From positions 1 to 47,115 of the forward strand of contig JAEUUS010000415.1 of NCBI GenBank assembly GCA_016787545.1: 47,115 nucleotides of DNA. The letters are read 5' to 3'. Below are positions 36,881 through 45,327 of the stretch, piece by piece; position 1 is the stretch's first letter, and the number at the start of each line of letters is the position of its first letter. Position numbers and translations under genes: made by a program. The notes beneath the pieces are model-generated. The model was not told the origin of the DNA. It was given only the letters and a program-made list of their open reading frames with translations, and ran no database searches. The DNA is from Saprospiraceae bacterium. GTDB lineage: Bacteria; Bacteroidota; Bacteroidia; Chitinophagales; Saprospiraceae.

Positions 36881-38854
36881 ATGGTCAAAAACTTAATAGT
36901 TGTAGCGTCCATCCTTCTGCTGGCCTGCACCCTGCACGCACAAACCGACCCAGCGCTCCTTACCGTAAAAGGTCGCCCGGTACCTGTTTCTGAATTCAAA
37001 TACATTTATGCAAAAACCAACCAGGACAAAGCCGATTTCTCCGAAAAAAGCTTGCGGGAATACCTGGAGCTTTACACCAACTTTAAACTCAAGGTGCAAA
37101 AAGCCCGCGATATGCGTCTGGACACCATTGCTTCCCTGAATAGCGAATTGGAAGGGTACAAAAAACAACTCGCTAAATCATACCTGGAAGACAAAGAACT
37201 TACGGACAAACTCATCCGTGAAGCCTACGATCGTATGCAATTGGATGTAGATGTCAGCCACATGGTTGTTAATTGCGATCGCAACCGCCCTGCAGCCGAT
37301 ACGCTCCGCGCCTATAACCGTGCATCAAACTGGTTGAAAATGATCCGGAAAGGAGCAGATTTTAATACCATCGCCCGAGACAGCTCTGAAGACAAATTTG
37401 TCAAAGAAAATGGTGGAAACCTGGGATTTATTACCGCAATGCTCCCTGATGGCTATTACGACATTGAAAAAGCGCTTTACAGCGCCAAGGTTGGAGATAT
37501 CATTGGCCCGGTTCGTTCCAATGCAGGTTACCATTTGCTCCGACTCAATGGCACCCGCCCTGCGCGTGGAGAAATGGAAGTAAACCAAATTTTGATCCGC
37601 AAAGGAGACACGCCTGAAAAACACCAGCAAAAGAAAATGAGAGCAGACAGCGCTTACAACGCTTTGATCGCCGGTGAAAAATGGGATGCTGTGTGTACCA
37701 AGTTCTCGGAAGACAAAACCACTTCGGCTAAAGGAGGTTACCTGGGCTTTTTCGGTATTAACCGCTATCAAAAAGCCTTTGAAGACGCCGCTTTCGGCCT
37801 TCAAAATGATGGCGATTACACCAAACCTGTCGAAACTACACTCGGATTTCATATCATCCAACGCAAAAGTCGCCGCCCGATTGGCAGCTTCGATCAGTTG
37901 AAGCGCGGCCTGACGGAACGAATCAAACGTGACAGCCGTAGCGAAACAGCCCGTCAATCCATGATCAGCCAGATCAAAAAAGAAGGTCAGTTCATGGAAA
38001 ATTCAAAAGTCCTGGCCGCATGGTCTGCCAAACAGACTGATACCGTATTCCATACCTTCAAATGGAAGCCTGATCCCGCCAAGCCTCAGGATGTGCTTTT
38101 CAGCTATGGCGCCGACAAAAAATACACGGTAGCCGATTTTGAGGATTTCTGTCAGCGTTCCGGTCGCGAGCGCATGAGAGGAGCCGGTTATCCTTTGCAG
38201 GAAACAATCAATAAACTCTACAAATCCTGGGGCGATGAAACAGCATTGGCCTTTGAGGAGAGTCAGCTTGATAAAAAATATCCGGAATTCAAGTCCCTGA
38301 TGCGTGAGTACGAAGAGGGTATTTTACTTTTTGAAGCTTTAAAGCAAAATGTGTGGGATCGTGCAAATTCTGATTCCATGGGACTTCAAAAATATTACGA
38401 TGAAGAGCTCAAAATGAAGTATCAGTGGAAAGAACGCGCTCGTGTTACTTTTTACACGCTGAAAACTGACGACATCAAGGTAATTGCCAAAGTCCGTGAA
38501 ATGGCCGCTAAAAAGCCAGCCGCAGATGTACTCAAAAAGTTCAACAAAAAAGGCAAGCCCGAGGTGTTGACGGTCATGGAGAAGCTGTACGAAAAAGACA
38601 AAAATAAAGATTTGGGCGCCCTTTGGAAAGCCGGCGATATGACGGAAACCAAAACAGATGCAGGTACTAAAACAGCCTCCTTTATTAAAATTGAGGAATT
38701 GGTACCTCCTAGCCCAAAACAACTTTCAGAAGCACGCGGCTACGCAGTAGCTGACTACCAGGATTATCTGGAGAAAAAATGGATTCAGGATCTTCGCAAG
38801 GAATATCAGGTGGTGATTGATGAAGGTGTTTTAAAATCGCTCATCAAAAAATAG
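36881..38854 (+). CDS. Periplasmic parvulin-type peptidyl-prolyl isomerase, two PPIase domains
   Basis: 657 residues from the ATG at 36881, which begins a signal peptide ([21 protein letters not shown]). An N-terminal helical region (about 22-120, [18 protein letters not shown]) precedes two rotamase domains: about 124-228 with [18 protein letters not shown] and [19 protein letters not shown], and about 231-332 with [19 protein letters not shown] and [12 protein letters not shown] long charged C-terminal part (335-657) shows no motif I can name. It should help fold outer-membrane or secreted proteins in the periplasm, in the manner of SurA/PpiD. The layout differs from SurA, where the chaperone segments flank the PPIase domains differently. 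It is flanked by its own promoter and terminator. Confidence 0.9.
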   Translation: MVKNLIVVASILLLACTLHAQTDPALLTVKGRPVPVSEFKYIYAKTNQDKADFSEKSLREYLELYTNFKLKVQKARDMRLDTIASLNSELEGYKKQLAKSYLEDKELTDKLIREAYDRMQLDVDVSHMVVNCDRNRPAADTLRAYNRASNWLKMIRKGADFNTIARDSSEDKFVKENGGNLGFITAMLPDGYYDIEKALYSAKVGDIIGPVRSNAGYHLLRLNGTRPARGEMEVNQILIRKGDTPEKHQQKKMRADSAYNALIAGEKWDAVCTKFSEDKTTSAKGGYLGFFGINRYQKAFEDAAFGLQNDGDYTKPVETTLGFHIIQRKSRRPIGSFDQLKRGLTERIKRDSRSETARQSMISQIKKEGQFMENSKVLAAWSAKQTDTVFHTFKWKPDPAKPQDVLFSYGADKKYTVADFEDFCQRSGRERMRGAGYPLQETINKLYKSWGDETALAFEESQLDKKYPEFKSLMREYEEGILLFEALKQNVWDRANSDSMGLQKYYDEELKMKYQWKERARVTFYTLKTDDIKVIAKVREMAAKKPAADVLKKFNKKGKPEVLTVMEKLYEKDKNKDLGALWKAGDMTETKTDAGTKTASFIKIEELVPPSPKQLSEARGYAVADYQDYLEKKWIQDLRKEYQVVIDEGVLKSLIKK

Positions 38855-38873
38855 AAGGACTGCCATCCTGTTG

Positions 38874-38947
38874 AAGGGCTCCTCCACCATACCTGCTTTT
38901 CCTAATTCCAGGGATTTGAAGGTATTGAGGGGGAGCCCTTTTTTTTT
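38874..38947 (+). terminator. Large hairpin terminator between the parvulin gene and glyA
   Basis: AAGGGCTCCTCC (38874-38885) pairs with GGGGGAGCCCTT (38929-38940, one U-G), and an inner ATACC/GGTAT helix continues the stem. Nine T follow (38939-38947). The unusually long 27-nt apical loop is pyrimidine-rich. Confidence 0.85.
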
Positions 38948-38996
38948 CAATAGTTGTCATAAAAACATATTACTTCAAAAAACAACTGGCATTTTC

Positions 38997-39004
38997 TACA
39001 TTTG
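38997..39004 (+). promoter_or_regulatory. -7 box directly before glyA
   Basis: TACATTTG matches TAnnTTTG perfectly and is separated from the glyA ATG (39009) by CCCC only, implying transcription starts at or within a base or two of the ATG. A weak TTC stands where TTG is expected. Confidence 0.65.
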
Positions 39005-39008
39005 CCCC

Positions 39009-40274
39009 ATGTCTGATATCGTATTCTCACTCATAGATCAAGAACTCGACCGCCAGCGTCGGGGTGTGGAGCTCATTGCTTCCGAAAATTTCACCAGCAA
39101 GGCCGTTTTGGATGCCATGGGTTCCTGCCTTACCAATAAATATGCAGAGGGCTATCCCGGTAAACGGTACTACGGTGGTTGCGAAGTAGTAGATCAAATC
39201 GAAACCCTGGCCATTGATCGACTTAAATCATTGTTTGGCGCTGAATGGGCCAATGTTCAACCACACTCTGGCGCCCAGGCAAATGCGGCAGTTTTCCTGG
39301 CGTGTTTGCAACCCGGTGATAAGATTCTGGGTTTCGATTTGGCGCATGGGGGGCACCTGTCCCATGGATCTCCGGTCAATTATTCCGGCAAAGTGTATAA
39401 CCCCGTTTTCTATGGCGTAGAACCGGATACTGGCCGGATCGACATGGATAAGGTAGATGCCATCGCCCATGCCGAGAAACCCAAACTCATCATTTGTGGC
39501 GCTTCTGCTTATGCACGCGATTGGGATTATGCCCGTTTTAGGAAAATTGCCGACTCCGTAGGCGCCCTGTTGCTTGCCGATATTGCCCACCCGGCCGGCT
39601 TAATTGCCGCAAAACTGCTCAACAATCCACTCCTACATTGCCATATTGTAACCAGCACTACCCACAAAACACTTCGTGGCCCACGTGGCGGTATCATTAT
39701 GATGGGTAAAAATTTTGATAACCCATGGGGAAGAACTACTAAAAAAGGAGAACCGATTCAAATGTCGGCAATTCTTGATAGCGGCGTTTTCCCGGGCATG
39801 CAGGGCGGTCCGCTGGAACATGTAATCGCTGCCAAAGCCGTGGCCTTTCAGGAAGCATTACAACCAGATTATACCGCTTACTGCCAGCAAGTAGTGAAAA
39901 ATGCCCAGGCCATGGCTTCAGAATTCGTGAATCGGGGTTATGATATCATCTCCGGAGGTACAGATAACCACCTGATGCTGCTGGATTTACGTAAAAAAGG
40001 CGTTACCGGTAAATTGGCTGACCATGTTTTGGGAGAAGCTGACATTACTGTAAACAAGAATATGATCCCGTTTGACCCTCAACCACCTATGACGACCTCC
40101 GGAATACGGGTTGGGGCAGCCGCCATTACCACCCGTGGTTTTACAGAAAATGATTGTCGACAGGTAGTAGAATGGATAGATGATGTCATCACCCACGCAT
40201 CTGATTCTGCCGTTCAATCCAAAGTGCGTTCCGCAGTGAATGCCTATATGAAAAACTTCCCGCTTTACCCTTAA
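39009..40274 (+). CDS. glyA: Serine hydroxymethyltransferase
   Basis: 421 residues from the ATG at 39009. A longer frame reaching 38871 runs through the preceding terminator and is not credible. Clear family landmarks: [53 protein letters not shown] and the PLP lysine K220 in [14 protein letters not shown], followed by [11 protein letters not shown] and [13 protein letters not shown]. It interconverts serine and glycine using tetrahydrofolate in the cytoplasm, the main source of one-carbon units. The stop codon lies within the first unit of an 18-bp tandem repeat that separates it from the response regulator gene. Confidence 0.98.
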   Translation: MSDIVFSLIDQELDRQRRGVELIASENFTSKAVLDAMGSCLTNKYAEGYPGKRYYGGCEVVDQIETLAIDRLKSLFGAEWANVQPHSGAQANAAVFLACLQPGDKILGFDLAHGGHLSHGSPVNYSGKVYNPVFYGVEPDTGRIDMDKVDAIAHAEKPKLIICGASAYARDWDYARFRKIADSVGALLLADIAHPAGLIAAKLLNNPLLHCHIVTSTTHKTLRGPRGGIIMMGKNFDNPWGRTTKKGEPIQMSAILDSGVFPGMQGGPLEHVIAAKAVAFQEALQPDYTAYCQQVVKNAQAMASEFVNRGYDIISGGTDNHLMLLDLRKKGVTGKLADHVLGEADITVNKNMIPFDPQPPMTTSGIRVGAAAITTRGFTENDCRQVVEWIDDVITHASDSAVQSKVRSAVNAYMKNFPLYP

Positions 40275-40342
40275 CCCCATTACCCACATTAACCCCATTA
40301 CCCACATTAACCCCATTACCCACATTAACCACATTACCCACA
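40271..40342 (+). repeat. Four tandem 18-bp repeats between glyA and a response regulator gene
   Basis: TTAACCCCATTACCCACA is repeated four times without gaps (40271, 40289, 40307, 40325); the fourth copy has one C-to-A change. The first copy contains the glyA stop codon. Eight bases then lead to the regulator ATG at 40351, so the repeat makes up nearly the whole leader or spacer. There are no spacers between units, so it is not CRISPR. Confidence 0.9.
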
Positions 40343-40350
40343 TTACTACC

Positions 40351-41052
40351 ATGACCGATTCAAAAGCCAACTTGCTCTATGTAGAGGATGACGAAAGCCT
40401 GAGCTTCGTCACCCGCGACAATCTGGAACTCAATGGTTACCATGTAACTTATTGCAGCGACGGCAAACAAGCCCTCGATATCATCCATGCTGGCCAGAAA
40501 TTCGACCTCTGCATCCTGGATGTCATGCTCCCGGAAGTGGATGGATTCACCATTGCACAGGAAATTCGTGCCATTGACGATCATGTGCCCATTATTTTCC
40601 TGACGGCCAAAAGCATGAAACAGGATAAAATCCATGGACTTACCCTGGGCGCTGATGATTACATGACCAAACCCTTTAGCATAGAAGAGTTATTGCTTAA
40701 GATTGATATTTTCCTGAGGAGAACCAAATACGCCGTTATTCTTAAACCAGGCAAACCAGTTGGCATTGGGCATTACCAGTTTGACTACAAGAATTTGAGT
40801 CTTTCAACGGAAGGTTATAAGGAAACCCTTACCCAAAAAGAGGCCGACTTGTTAAAACTGCTCAACGAACACCGAAATCAGGTTGTAAAACGATCCTTTA
40901 TCCTGATCACTATCTGGGGAAAGGATGATTATTTCCTGGGTCGCAGCCTGGATGTGTTTATCTCCCGTTTGCGAAAATACCTGAGCCTTGACGAACGCAT
41001 CAAAGTGGAAAACATCCATGGCGTTGGATTCAAGTTCAGAGTGGATGAATAA
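40351..41052 (+). CDS. OmpR/PhoB-type response regulator, no adjacent kinase
   Basis: 233 residues. The receiver domain has the acidic pair D13/D14 (YVEDDES), phosphoacceptor D57 in CILDVMLPEVDGF, T85 in FLTAKS and K107 in DDYMTKPFS. The C-terminal winged helix (about 130-233) shows LTQKEADLLKLL, RSFILITIWG and SLDVFISRLRKYL followed by IHGVGFKF. It binds DNA as a phosphorylation-controlled dimer. No histidine kinase is encoded within reach, so it is an orphan or is served by a kinase elsewhere. The gene may be read from glyA through the 18-bp repeats, as no separate promoter box is evident. Confidence 0.95.
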   Translation: MTDSKANLLYVEDDESLSFVTRDNLELNGYHVTYCSDGKQALDIIHAGQKFDLCILDVMLPEVDGFTIAQEIRAIDDHVPIIFLTAKSMKQDKIHGLTLGADDYMTKPFSIEELLLKIDIFLRRTKYAVILKPGKPVGIGHYQFDYKNLSLSTEGYKETLTQKEADLLKLLNEHRNQVVKRSFILITIWGKDDYFLGRSLDVFISRLRKYLSLDERIKVENIHGVGFKFRVDE

Positions 41053-41136
41053 GGGAACTGCCATAGGAGAGTAAAGGCCAGAACACGCTCATGATACGGC
41101 CTCCCTTCTTCGGTAATCCCCTCCAAATACGTACCC

Positions 41137-42048
41137 GTGCAGCCACAAACCGATTCCAACAGCGGCTGTCTCCAAGCATTTGGCAGAGGGAGTTTCATCG
41201 CCCTTCTGGTAGTGGCTATTCCATGTTATCTCGTTCTCCGATTCAGAAATGAAATTGAAGCCAGGCTCACAGGCCTGAGCGAAATGCCGGTATTCCAGCA
41301 ACTTTCCAACGACTTCAAATCAGGCGCTGAAATAGCAGGCACAACTTTTGCAGCTGAATTGCGTGCATTTTATGCAGATTCCAGCCTGAATATTTTGCCC
41401 AACCCTTCCTTCCACCGAAAAAACAACTACTGGCAGAGAAGCCAGGTAGAAGCAGACTTGCGTGCCAAATTAGGTCGCAAATTCCAGTCTAATGCTCTCC
41501 GATATCTCGATTATGTAACACAATACCGTGATCTGGCGGAACTGGAAATGCAACGCAGTAAAATCCCGGCATCTGTAACACTGGCTCAGGGAATTCTGGA
41601 AACCAACGCCGGACAAAGCGTACTCGCCACCCAAGGAAACAATCATTTCGGGATTAAATGCCGCGCCCGACCAGGATTTAGAAAAGACGGGATCATCAAC
41701 GATCAGGATTTTACGCCACATTCCCTGGCCATTGATTGTATGCAAATGCACGACGATTATGCCTGGGATCGATTTGAAGTGTACCCAACGGCAAAGGAAA
41801 GTTTTCGCAGGCACTCCTTACTTCTACAGGATCAACGCTACCGTTGGATGTTACATTCTTATGAAATCGGGGGTGTTTATGACGTAAAAAAGGATATTTT
41901 TGGGCATAAACACGTACCATATTATGCGGCATGGTGTGTTGGACTAAAACAGTCTGGATATGCCACAGCCCGTTTTTACGCCGAGAAACTGACGCTTATC
42001 ATCGAAACCTACCAACTTTGGAAGATAGATTATGAGGTAATCATTTGA
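41137..42048 (+). CDS. Membrane-anchored glucosaminidase (FlgJ/LytG-like peptidoglycan hydrolase)
   Basis: 303 residues. The start is GTG at 41137: a TGA lies in frame at 41092 and no ATG intervenes before the membrane helix. One N-terminal helix (about 19-35, SFIALLVVAIPCYLVL) anchors it with the C-terminus in the periplasm. The catalytic domain (about 120-300) has KIPASVTLAQGILETNAGQS with putative catalytic E155, then GNNHFGIKC, DDYAWDRFEVYPTAKESFRRHS and YATARFYAEKLTLII, all typical of glucosaminidase-fold enzymes. It should cut the glycan strands of peptidoglycan. The next gene, 83 bp downstream, is a probable degenerate relative. Confidence 0.9.
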   Translation: MQPQTDSNSGCLQAFGRGSFIALLVVAIPCYLVLRFRNEIEARLTGLSEMPVFQQLSNDFKSGAEIAGTTFAAELRAFYADSSLNILPNPSFHRKNNYWQRSQVEADLRAKLGRKFQSNALRYLDYVTQYRDLAELEMQRSKIPASVTLAQGILETNAGQSVLATQGNNHFGIKCRARPGFRKDGIINDQDFTPHSLAIDCMQMHDDYAWDRFEVYPTAKESFRRHSLLLQDQRYRWMLHSYEIGGVYDVKKDIFGHKHVPYYAAWCVGLKQSGYATARFYAEKLTLIIETYQLWKIDYEVII

Positions 42049-42131
42049 TTTTAACCTCCGAACTGACCACAAAAGGCCTCAAAGAATTACGCTCCCACAT
42101 AACATCCCTTCACTTTTTAATTTCACTTAGC

Positions 42132-42947
42132 ATGAAAAACTTTTTCGAATTCTTCGGTTTTGTCTCAATGGCCTGCATTTCTGCTGCATTAATTTTCATC
42201 TTTATTGGTGGAAAAAAAGATGGTTTGAACAGCCATTCACGTGATGGTTTCCTTACCGAATTAAGCGCAGAAGCAGAAGCGCCTAATGCCCCAAGATCCA
42301 TTTCTGACCGCCCTTCCAAATCCAGTACCGGTTATGCGGCTCGTGATCGCGCCGCACGCCCTGTGGAACGCACCAGCGCCTCATCGGAAGAACAATTGAA
42401 AGCTTTGTACGCCGACAAATCATTCATCTCCTCAACTGCCAAAGAATGGAAAGGGCTGGTACAGGATGCCGCTGATGAATACAATCTGAAACCACAGGTT
42501 CTGCTGGCACATGTGTTGGTACAATCCTACCTTGGTGATTATTCCCGGACGGAGCTTTACAACGATGCTGCACGTCATGCCGGGGAACGCCTCAAACCCG
42601 TGAGCACTGCCATCAAAGGCTATCAATATGGTTGGACCATGCAAAAATTGATTGCCGACTACAACCTGGTTAAATATTTTCCTGAAGACATCCCTACCGC
42701 AGTTGCAGGCGTTTCTACCCCAACCCGAAAATCTGCTGAAAAACACGCCATGGTTTCTAAAGGTATAACCAAAAGCGCCGCACCCGTAGCGAAAAACAAT
42801 CCGGTGGAGGAAGGGTTTAAATCTATGGTGGCAAAAGAGTACGGATTCTCCTCATGGGCAGGCATGCAAAAACTGGCAGACCCTGATACAAAAGCGGAGG
42901 CTTCAAAACGCGTGAAATCCCTGATGATGGCATCAAGGGTGCGTTAA
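42132..42947 (+). CDS. Membrane-anchored protein resembling a catalytically inactive glucosaminidase
   Basis: 271 residues from the ATG at 42132; the upstream TTG frame from 42045 overlaps the preceding gene and lacks support. An N-terminal membrane helix (about 8-26) is followed by a low-complexity Ser/Ala/Arg linker (30-85) and a helical domain. The segment LKALYADKSFIS (89-100) parallels LRAFYADSSLN of the upstream enzyme, and LKPQVLLAHVLVQSYLG (119-135) parallels its IPASVTLAQGILETNAG. In this alignment the catalytic Glu becomes Gln131. The later glucosaminidase motifs (GNNHFGIK, AYDSWxxxF) are missing. The C-terminus (about 195-271) is Lys-rich and unlike the enzyme. It may be a scaffold or regulator of the hydrolase. 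The relation is by eye and not certain. Confidence 0.7.
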   Translation: MKNFFEFFGFVSMACISAALIFIFIGGKKDGLNSHSRDGFLTELSAEAEAPNAPRSISDRPSKSSTGYAARDRAARPVERTSASSEEQLKALYADKSFISSTAKEWKGLVQDAADEYNLKPQVLLAHVLVQSYLGDYSRTELYNDAARHAGERLKPVSTAIKGYQYGWTMQKLIADYNLVKYFPEDIPTAVAGVSTPTRKSAEKHAMVSKGITKSAAPVAKNNPVEEGFKSMVAKEYGFSSWAGMQKLADPDTKAEASKRVKSLMMASRVR

Positions 42948-42967
42948 ATGGCAGTGTACTGAACAAC

Positions 42968-44497
42968 CTACCATTTTACAAACGCCTCTTGAGAAACCAT
43001 TTCTGCTGTTTGCAGTTGCACATAATAGACACCTGACGGAAAAGTATTCAACAGAATTTCTTGTTGCCTGGTGGCGCTATCCCACGGGATTCGAGCCATC
43101 AGGCAACCTGTATTGGAATATATTTCCAGGGTAAATTCCAATGGGTCCAGTTCAGTTGTAAGTTGGATAATGAGTCGGTCGGACACAGGATTGGGATACA
43201 ACAACATTCCAGAAGCATGCGCCTCAGGTTCCGGGATCGACAAAACGCCGGAAAGTTGATTTCTGGTGTAATCATACCTGGTTGCCAAAAAAGGCTTTAT
43301 GCCATAAGGTGTATGATTATCAATGGTTTGTACAAAACCATTGTGAAAATCATTGATATCATATCCATAATCCAACGTTCTGAACGGATCAGCTTCAGCA
43401 GCAGGTGTAATCAATGTTTCCAAGGTATCAATCCGTGGAAATATGGTATCAGGGTGTACAATGAATCGAGTCAGGGTATCCAAATACCGGAGGTATTCTT
43501 GTTTAAATGCAGGCACTGCCAACAACTTGGATGCCATCGGGCGGGGTTCATTGGGAAGCCAGGCTAAGCAACTTCTTTTTGCCCAATCCTTTCCGAGCCA
43601 GTCTACTCCGAAAGTATTGTCCGTATCATACGTTACAAAATCAAATCTTCCGGTTTCCGGGTTATCATACAGGTAGTAATTGTTTTTATTGTAAAAATAG
43701 TCGTCCCAGTTCCCGCAGGAAACGTCAATAGCAAAGGCCTTTAATACACTGCTTACATTCAGTATTTGCTGAATTTCTTCCGGGAAAGCGGCATTGACGG
43801 GTGCGTTCAAAGCAGTTATCAAAGCCACAAGCCTGGAATAATCGTCTGCTGTTTGATTGGTCTGCAAGTCATACGCCCTTTCTTCAGGATTGTTTAGGAT
43901 GGCCTTGTATGTGGCTTCATCTGCCCCCAGATAAACCAGATCTGCAGGCCAGGTGCATTTGTACAAATTACCATTGTTGTCAGCATAATGCCGATCTAAC
44001 CATTGCTTGTCCAGTTCTTCCAAATTCGTGTACAAACCACGATATTGCCCATTGATAAACAACTTCACAAAGGAGGCCCTGCGCTCCATCATGCCGGCAT
44101 CTCTCCAAACTTCATAAAATAGTTTCTCCCGCACCATGGTGGGATCATTATGCTGCCCACGCAGATTTATTTTCCGAACACCCTGATATTCCCTGCCGGG
44201 CACAAATGCATTTAAACTGATTTTGAAGGATTTTTTGGCGGCGCCCAATGACGTATTCCCACGTAACCTTAGCCCAACTTCCTCCAGGGTGTCCCTGATT
44301 TCACCATTGTCGAAAATCATCCGGGCTTTTAAATACCGGTCATGAATCAGCTGACTGATGATGAGCTGAAAGGAATCCGGAGGTAAATCCAGATAAACTG
44401 TAGCGACCTTTTGTTCATTGTAGAGCGAATGGTTCTGGGCAGAAACCTTCAAACCACAACATAAAACGAATATGACAACACACCAATATCTTTTCAT
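42968..44497 (-). CDS. Secreted CotH-kinase-family protein with T9SS sorting domain
   Basis: 509 residues with a signal peptide (MKRYWCVVIFVLCCGLKVSA). The CotH domain (about 25-395) shows VGLRLRGNTSLGAAKKSFKISL, RKINLRGQHNDPTMVREKL, VKLFINGQYRGLYTNLEELD and, toward its end, GNWDDYFYNKNNYYLYDN and TYDTDNTFG, the conserved Asp-containing motifs of this kinase-like fold. The C-terminal sorting domain (about 425-509) has LLYPNPVSDRLIIQL and SGVYYVQLQTAE. Spore CotH phosphorylates proteins; secreted bacterial relatives are common and mostly uncharacterised. Surface placement by the type IX system is expected. The promoter lies in the 27-bp gap to the RDD gene. Confidence 0.92.
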   Translation of the reverse strand: MKRYWCVVIFVLCCGLKVSAQNHSLYNEQKVATVYLDLPPDSFQLIISQLIHDRYLKARMIFDNGEIRDTLEEVGLRLRGNTSLGAAKKSFKISLNAFVPGREYQGVRKINLRGQHNDPTMVREKLFYEVWRDAGMMERRASFVKLFINGQYRGLYTNLEELDKQWLDRHYADNNGNLYKCTWPADLVYLGADEATYKAILNNPEERAYDLQTNQTADDYSRLVALITALNAPVNAAFPEEIQQILNVSSVLKAFAIDVSCGNWDDYFYNKNNYYLYDNPETGRFDFVTYDTDNTFGVDWLGKDWAKRSCLAWLPNEPRPMASKLLAVPAFKQEYLRYLDTLTRFIVHPDTIFPRIDTLETLITPAAEADPFRTLDYGYDINDFHNGFVQTIDNHTPYGIKPFLATRYDYTRNQLSGVLSIPEPEAHASGMLLYPNPVSDRLIIQLTTELDPLEFTLEIYSNTGCLMARIPWDSATRQQEILLNTFPSGVYYVQLQTAEMVSQEAFVKW

Positions 44498-44501
44498 ATT
44501 G

Positions 44502-44509
44502 CAAAACTA
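44502..44509 (-). promoter_or_regulatory. -7 box directly before the CotH-like gene
   Basis: TAGTTTTG on the minus strand (44509-44502) matches TAnnTTTG, with only CAAT before the ATG at 44497. A separate transcription unit from the RDD gene, with a leaderless or nearly leaderless mRNA, is suggested. No clear -33 TTG is visible. Confidence 0.55.
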
Positions 44510-44524
44510 CAGTGCTCCAGGTGC

Positions 44525-45175
44525 TTATCCCTGAAATTTATTGCGCAACAGGAGTTCTGCAAACTGTTTCATCTCCTTGGCCACATCAGGACCAAATTCA
44601 GCCGAAAAATCCACTAATCCATCCGTCAGCTGCCAGAGCGTGAATTGCCTTGTCTGATCAGTGTCCTTGAAACGGTGGCGATGCCGTCCACCCTGACTGG
44701 TTATTTCCACGAAATGTGACTCCTGATCGCTAATGATTTTACTCCAACTGTGGTGGTCTTTACCACTGCGATAATTTTTGGGTTGTGCAGGAACCGTATT
44801 CGCCTTAACCACTACCGTACTGGTAATAATATCGTGCAAACACTGACTTCTGGCATTGAATAACATCATAAGGTAGCCTATACCACAGGTAAACAGATTT
44901 ATAAAATGGCCAAAAAAGCGCCCTGTACCCGTACCAAAACCTATGGCTCTGCCCTCCGTACTCAACACACGAATACCCATCAGGCGCTTTCCGATGGTGG
45001 ACCCGCTATTACTGCCCTCTTGTAAGGCAAAATATAGCCATGGAGCAATAAAAGGCAAAAAAATGGATGGGATTAGCACTATAAATCCATCAATAAGCCT
45101 TGCAATCAATCGTTCTCCGATATTGGCATATACCATCGGAATATCCTTGTTAGTTGGTTTATCCAGAATTGTCAT
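44525..45175 (-). CDS. RDD-family membrane protein with a C-terminal cytoplasmic extension
   Basis: 216 residues. The RDD domain (about 15-125) has the defining ERLIARLIDGFIVLIP, GSTIGKRLMGIRVLS and a last helix ending in CLHDIITSTVVV, with three or so membrane helices. Beyond about 130 lies an unusual hydrophilic extension of roughly 85 residues, rich in His and Asp near RHRHRFKDTD and ending in helices (WQLTDGLVDFSAEF, KEMKQFAELLL). RDD proteins have been linked to transport or ion exchange, but function here is unknown. M14 is an alternative start. A near-consensus -7 box (TAATTTTT, 45188-45181) lies 5 nt before the ATG. Confidence 0.85.
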   Translation of the reverse strand: MTILDKPTNKDIPMVYANIGERLIARLIDGFIVLIPSIFLPFIAPWLYFALQEGSNSGSTIGKRLMGIRVLSTEGRAIGFGTGTGRFFGHFINLFTCGIGYLMMLFNARSQCLHDIITSTVVVKANTVPAQPKNYRSGKDHHSWSKIISDQESHFVEITSQGGRHRHRFKDTDQTRQFTLWQLTDGLVDFSAEFGPDVAKEMKQFAELLLRNKFQG

Positions 45176-45180
45176 GTGTG

Positions 45181-45210
45181 AAAAATTAACGCTGGAAGGT
45201 CATATTTTTG
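45181..45210. promoter_or_regulatory. Back-to-back promoter boxes between RDD and sigma factor genes
   Basis: Minus strand: TAATTTTT (45188-45181), one base off the -7 consensus, for the RDD gene. Plus strand: TATTTTTG (45203-45210), a perfect match, for the sigma gene, with a 117-bp leader to the GTG at 45328 that includes a 15-codon frame from 45267 to 45314. No good TTG was found at -33 for either. Confidence 0.45.
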
Positions 45211-45327
45211 TGGCAACCACACCCAACCTTTTTCGATCAATGAACTGTCTTACAGGAAATTTCCGGATGAAAGTCGTACCAACGAATTTGGCGCAACCCA
45301 TCCTTCAGGACTAACCAACTGCAAATC

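Noticed and set aside
38871-39008. Longer N-terminus for glyA
   Set aside because: The extra codons run through the preceding terminator and have no counterpart in the enzyme family.
40271-40342. Possible CRISPR array
   Set aside because: The 18-bp units are directly adjacent with no spacers and no cas gene is present; it is a minisatellite.
39987-40370. Minus-strand frame with a repetitive Met/Trp/Val N-terminus
   Set aside because: The repetitive part is only the translation of the 18-bp tandem repeat, and the rest is antisense to glyA.
44943-45314. Plus-strand frame of 123 codons reaching into the sigma leader
   Set aside because: Most of it is antisense to the RDD gene and it has no recognisable protein features. 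Only its last 15 codons lie in the leader.
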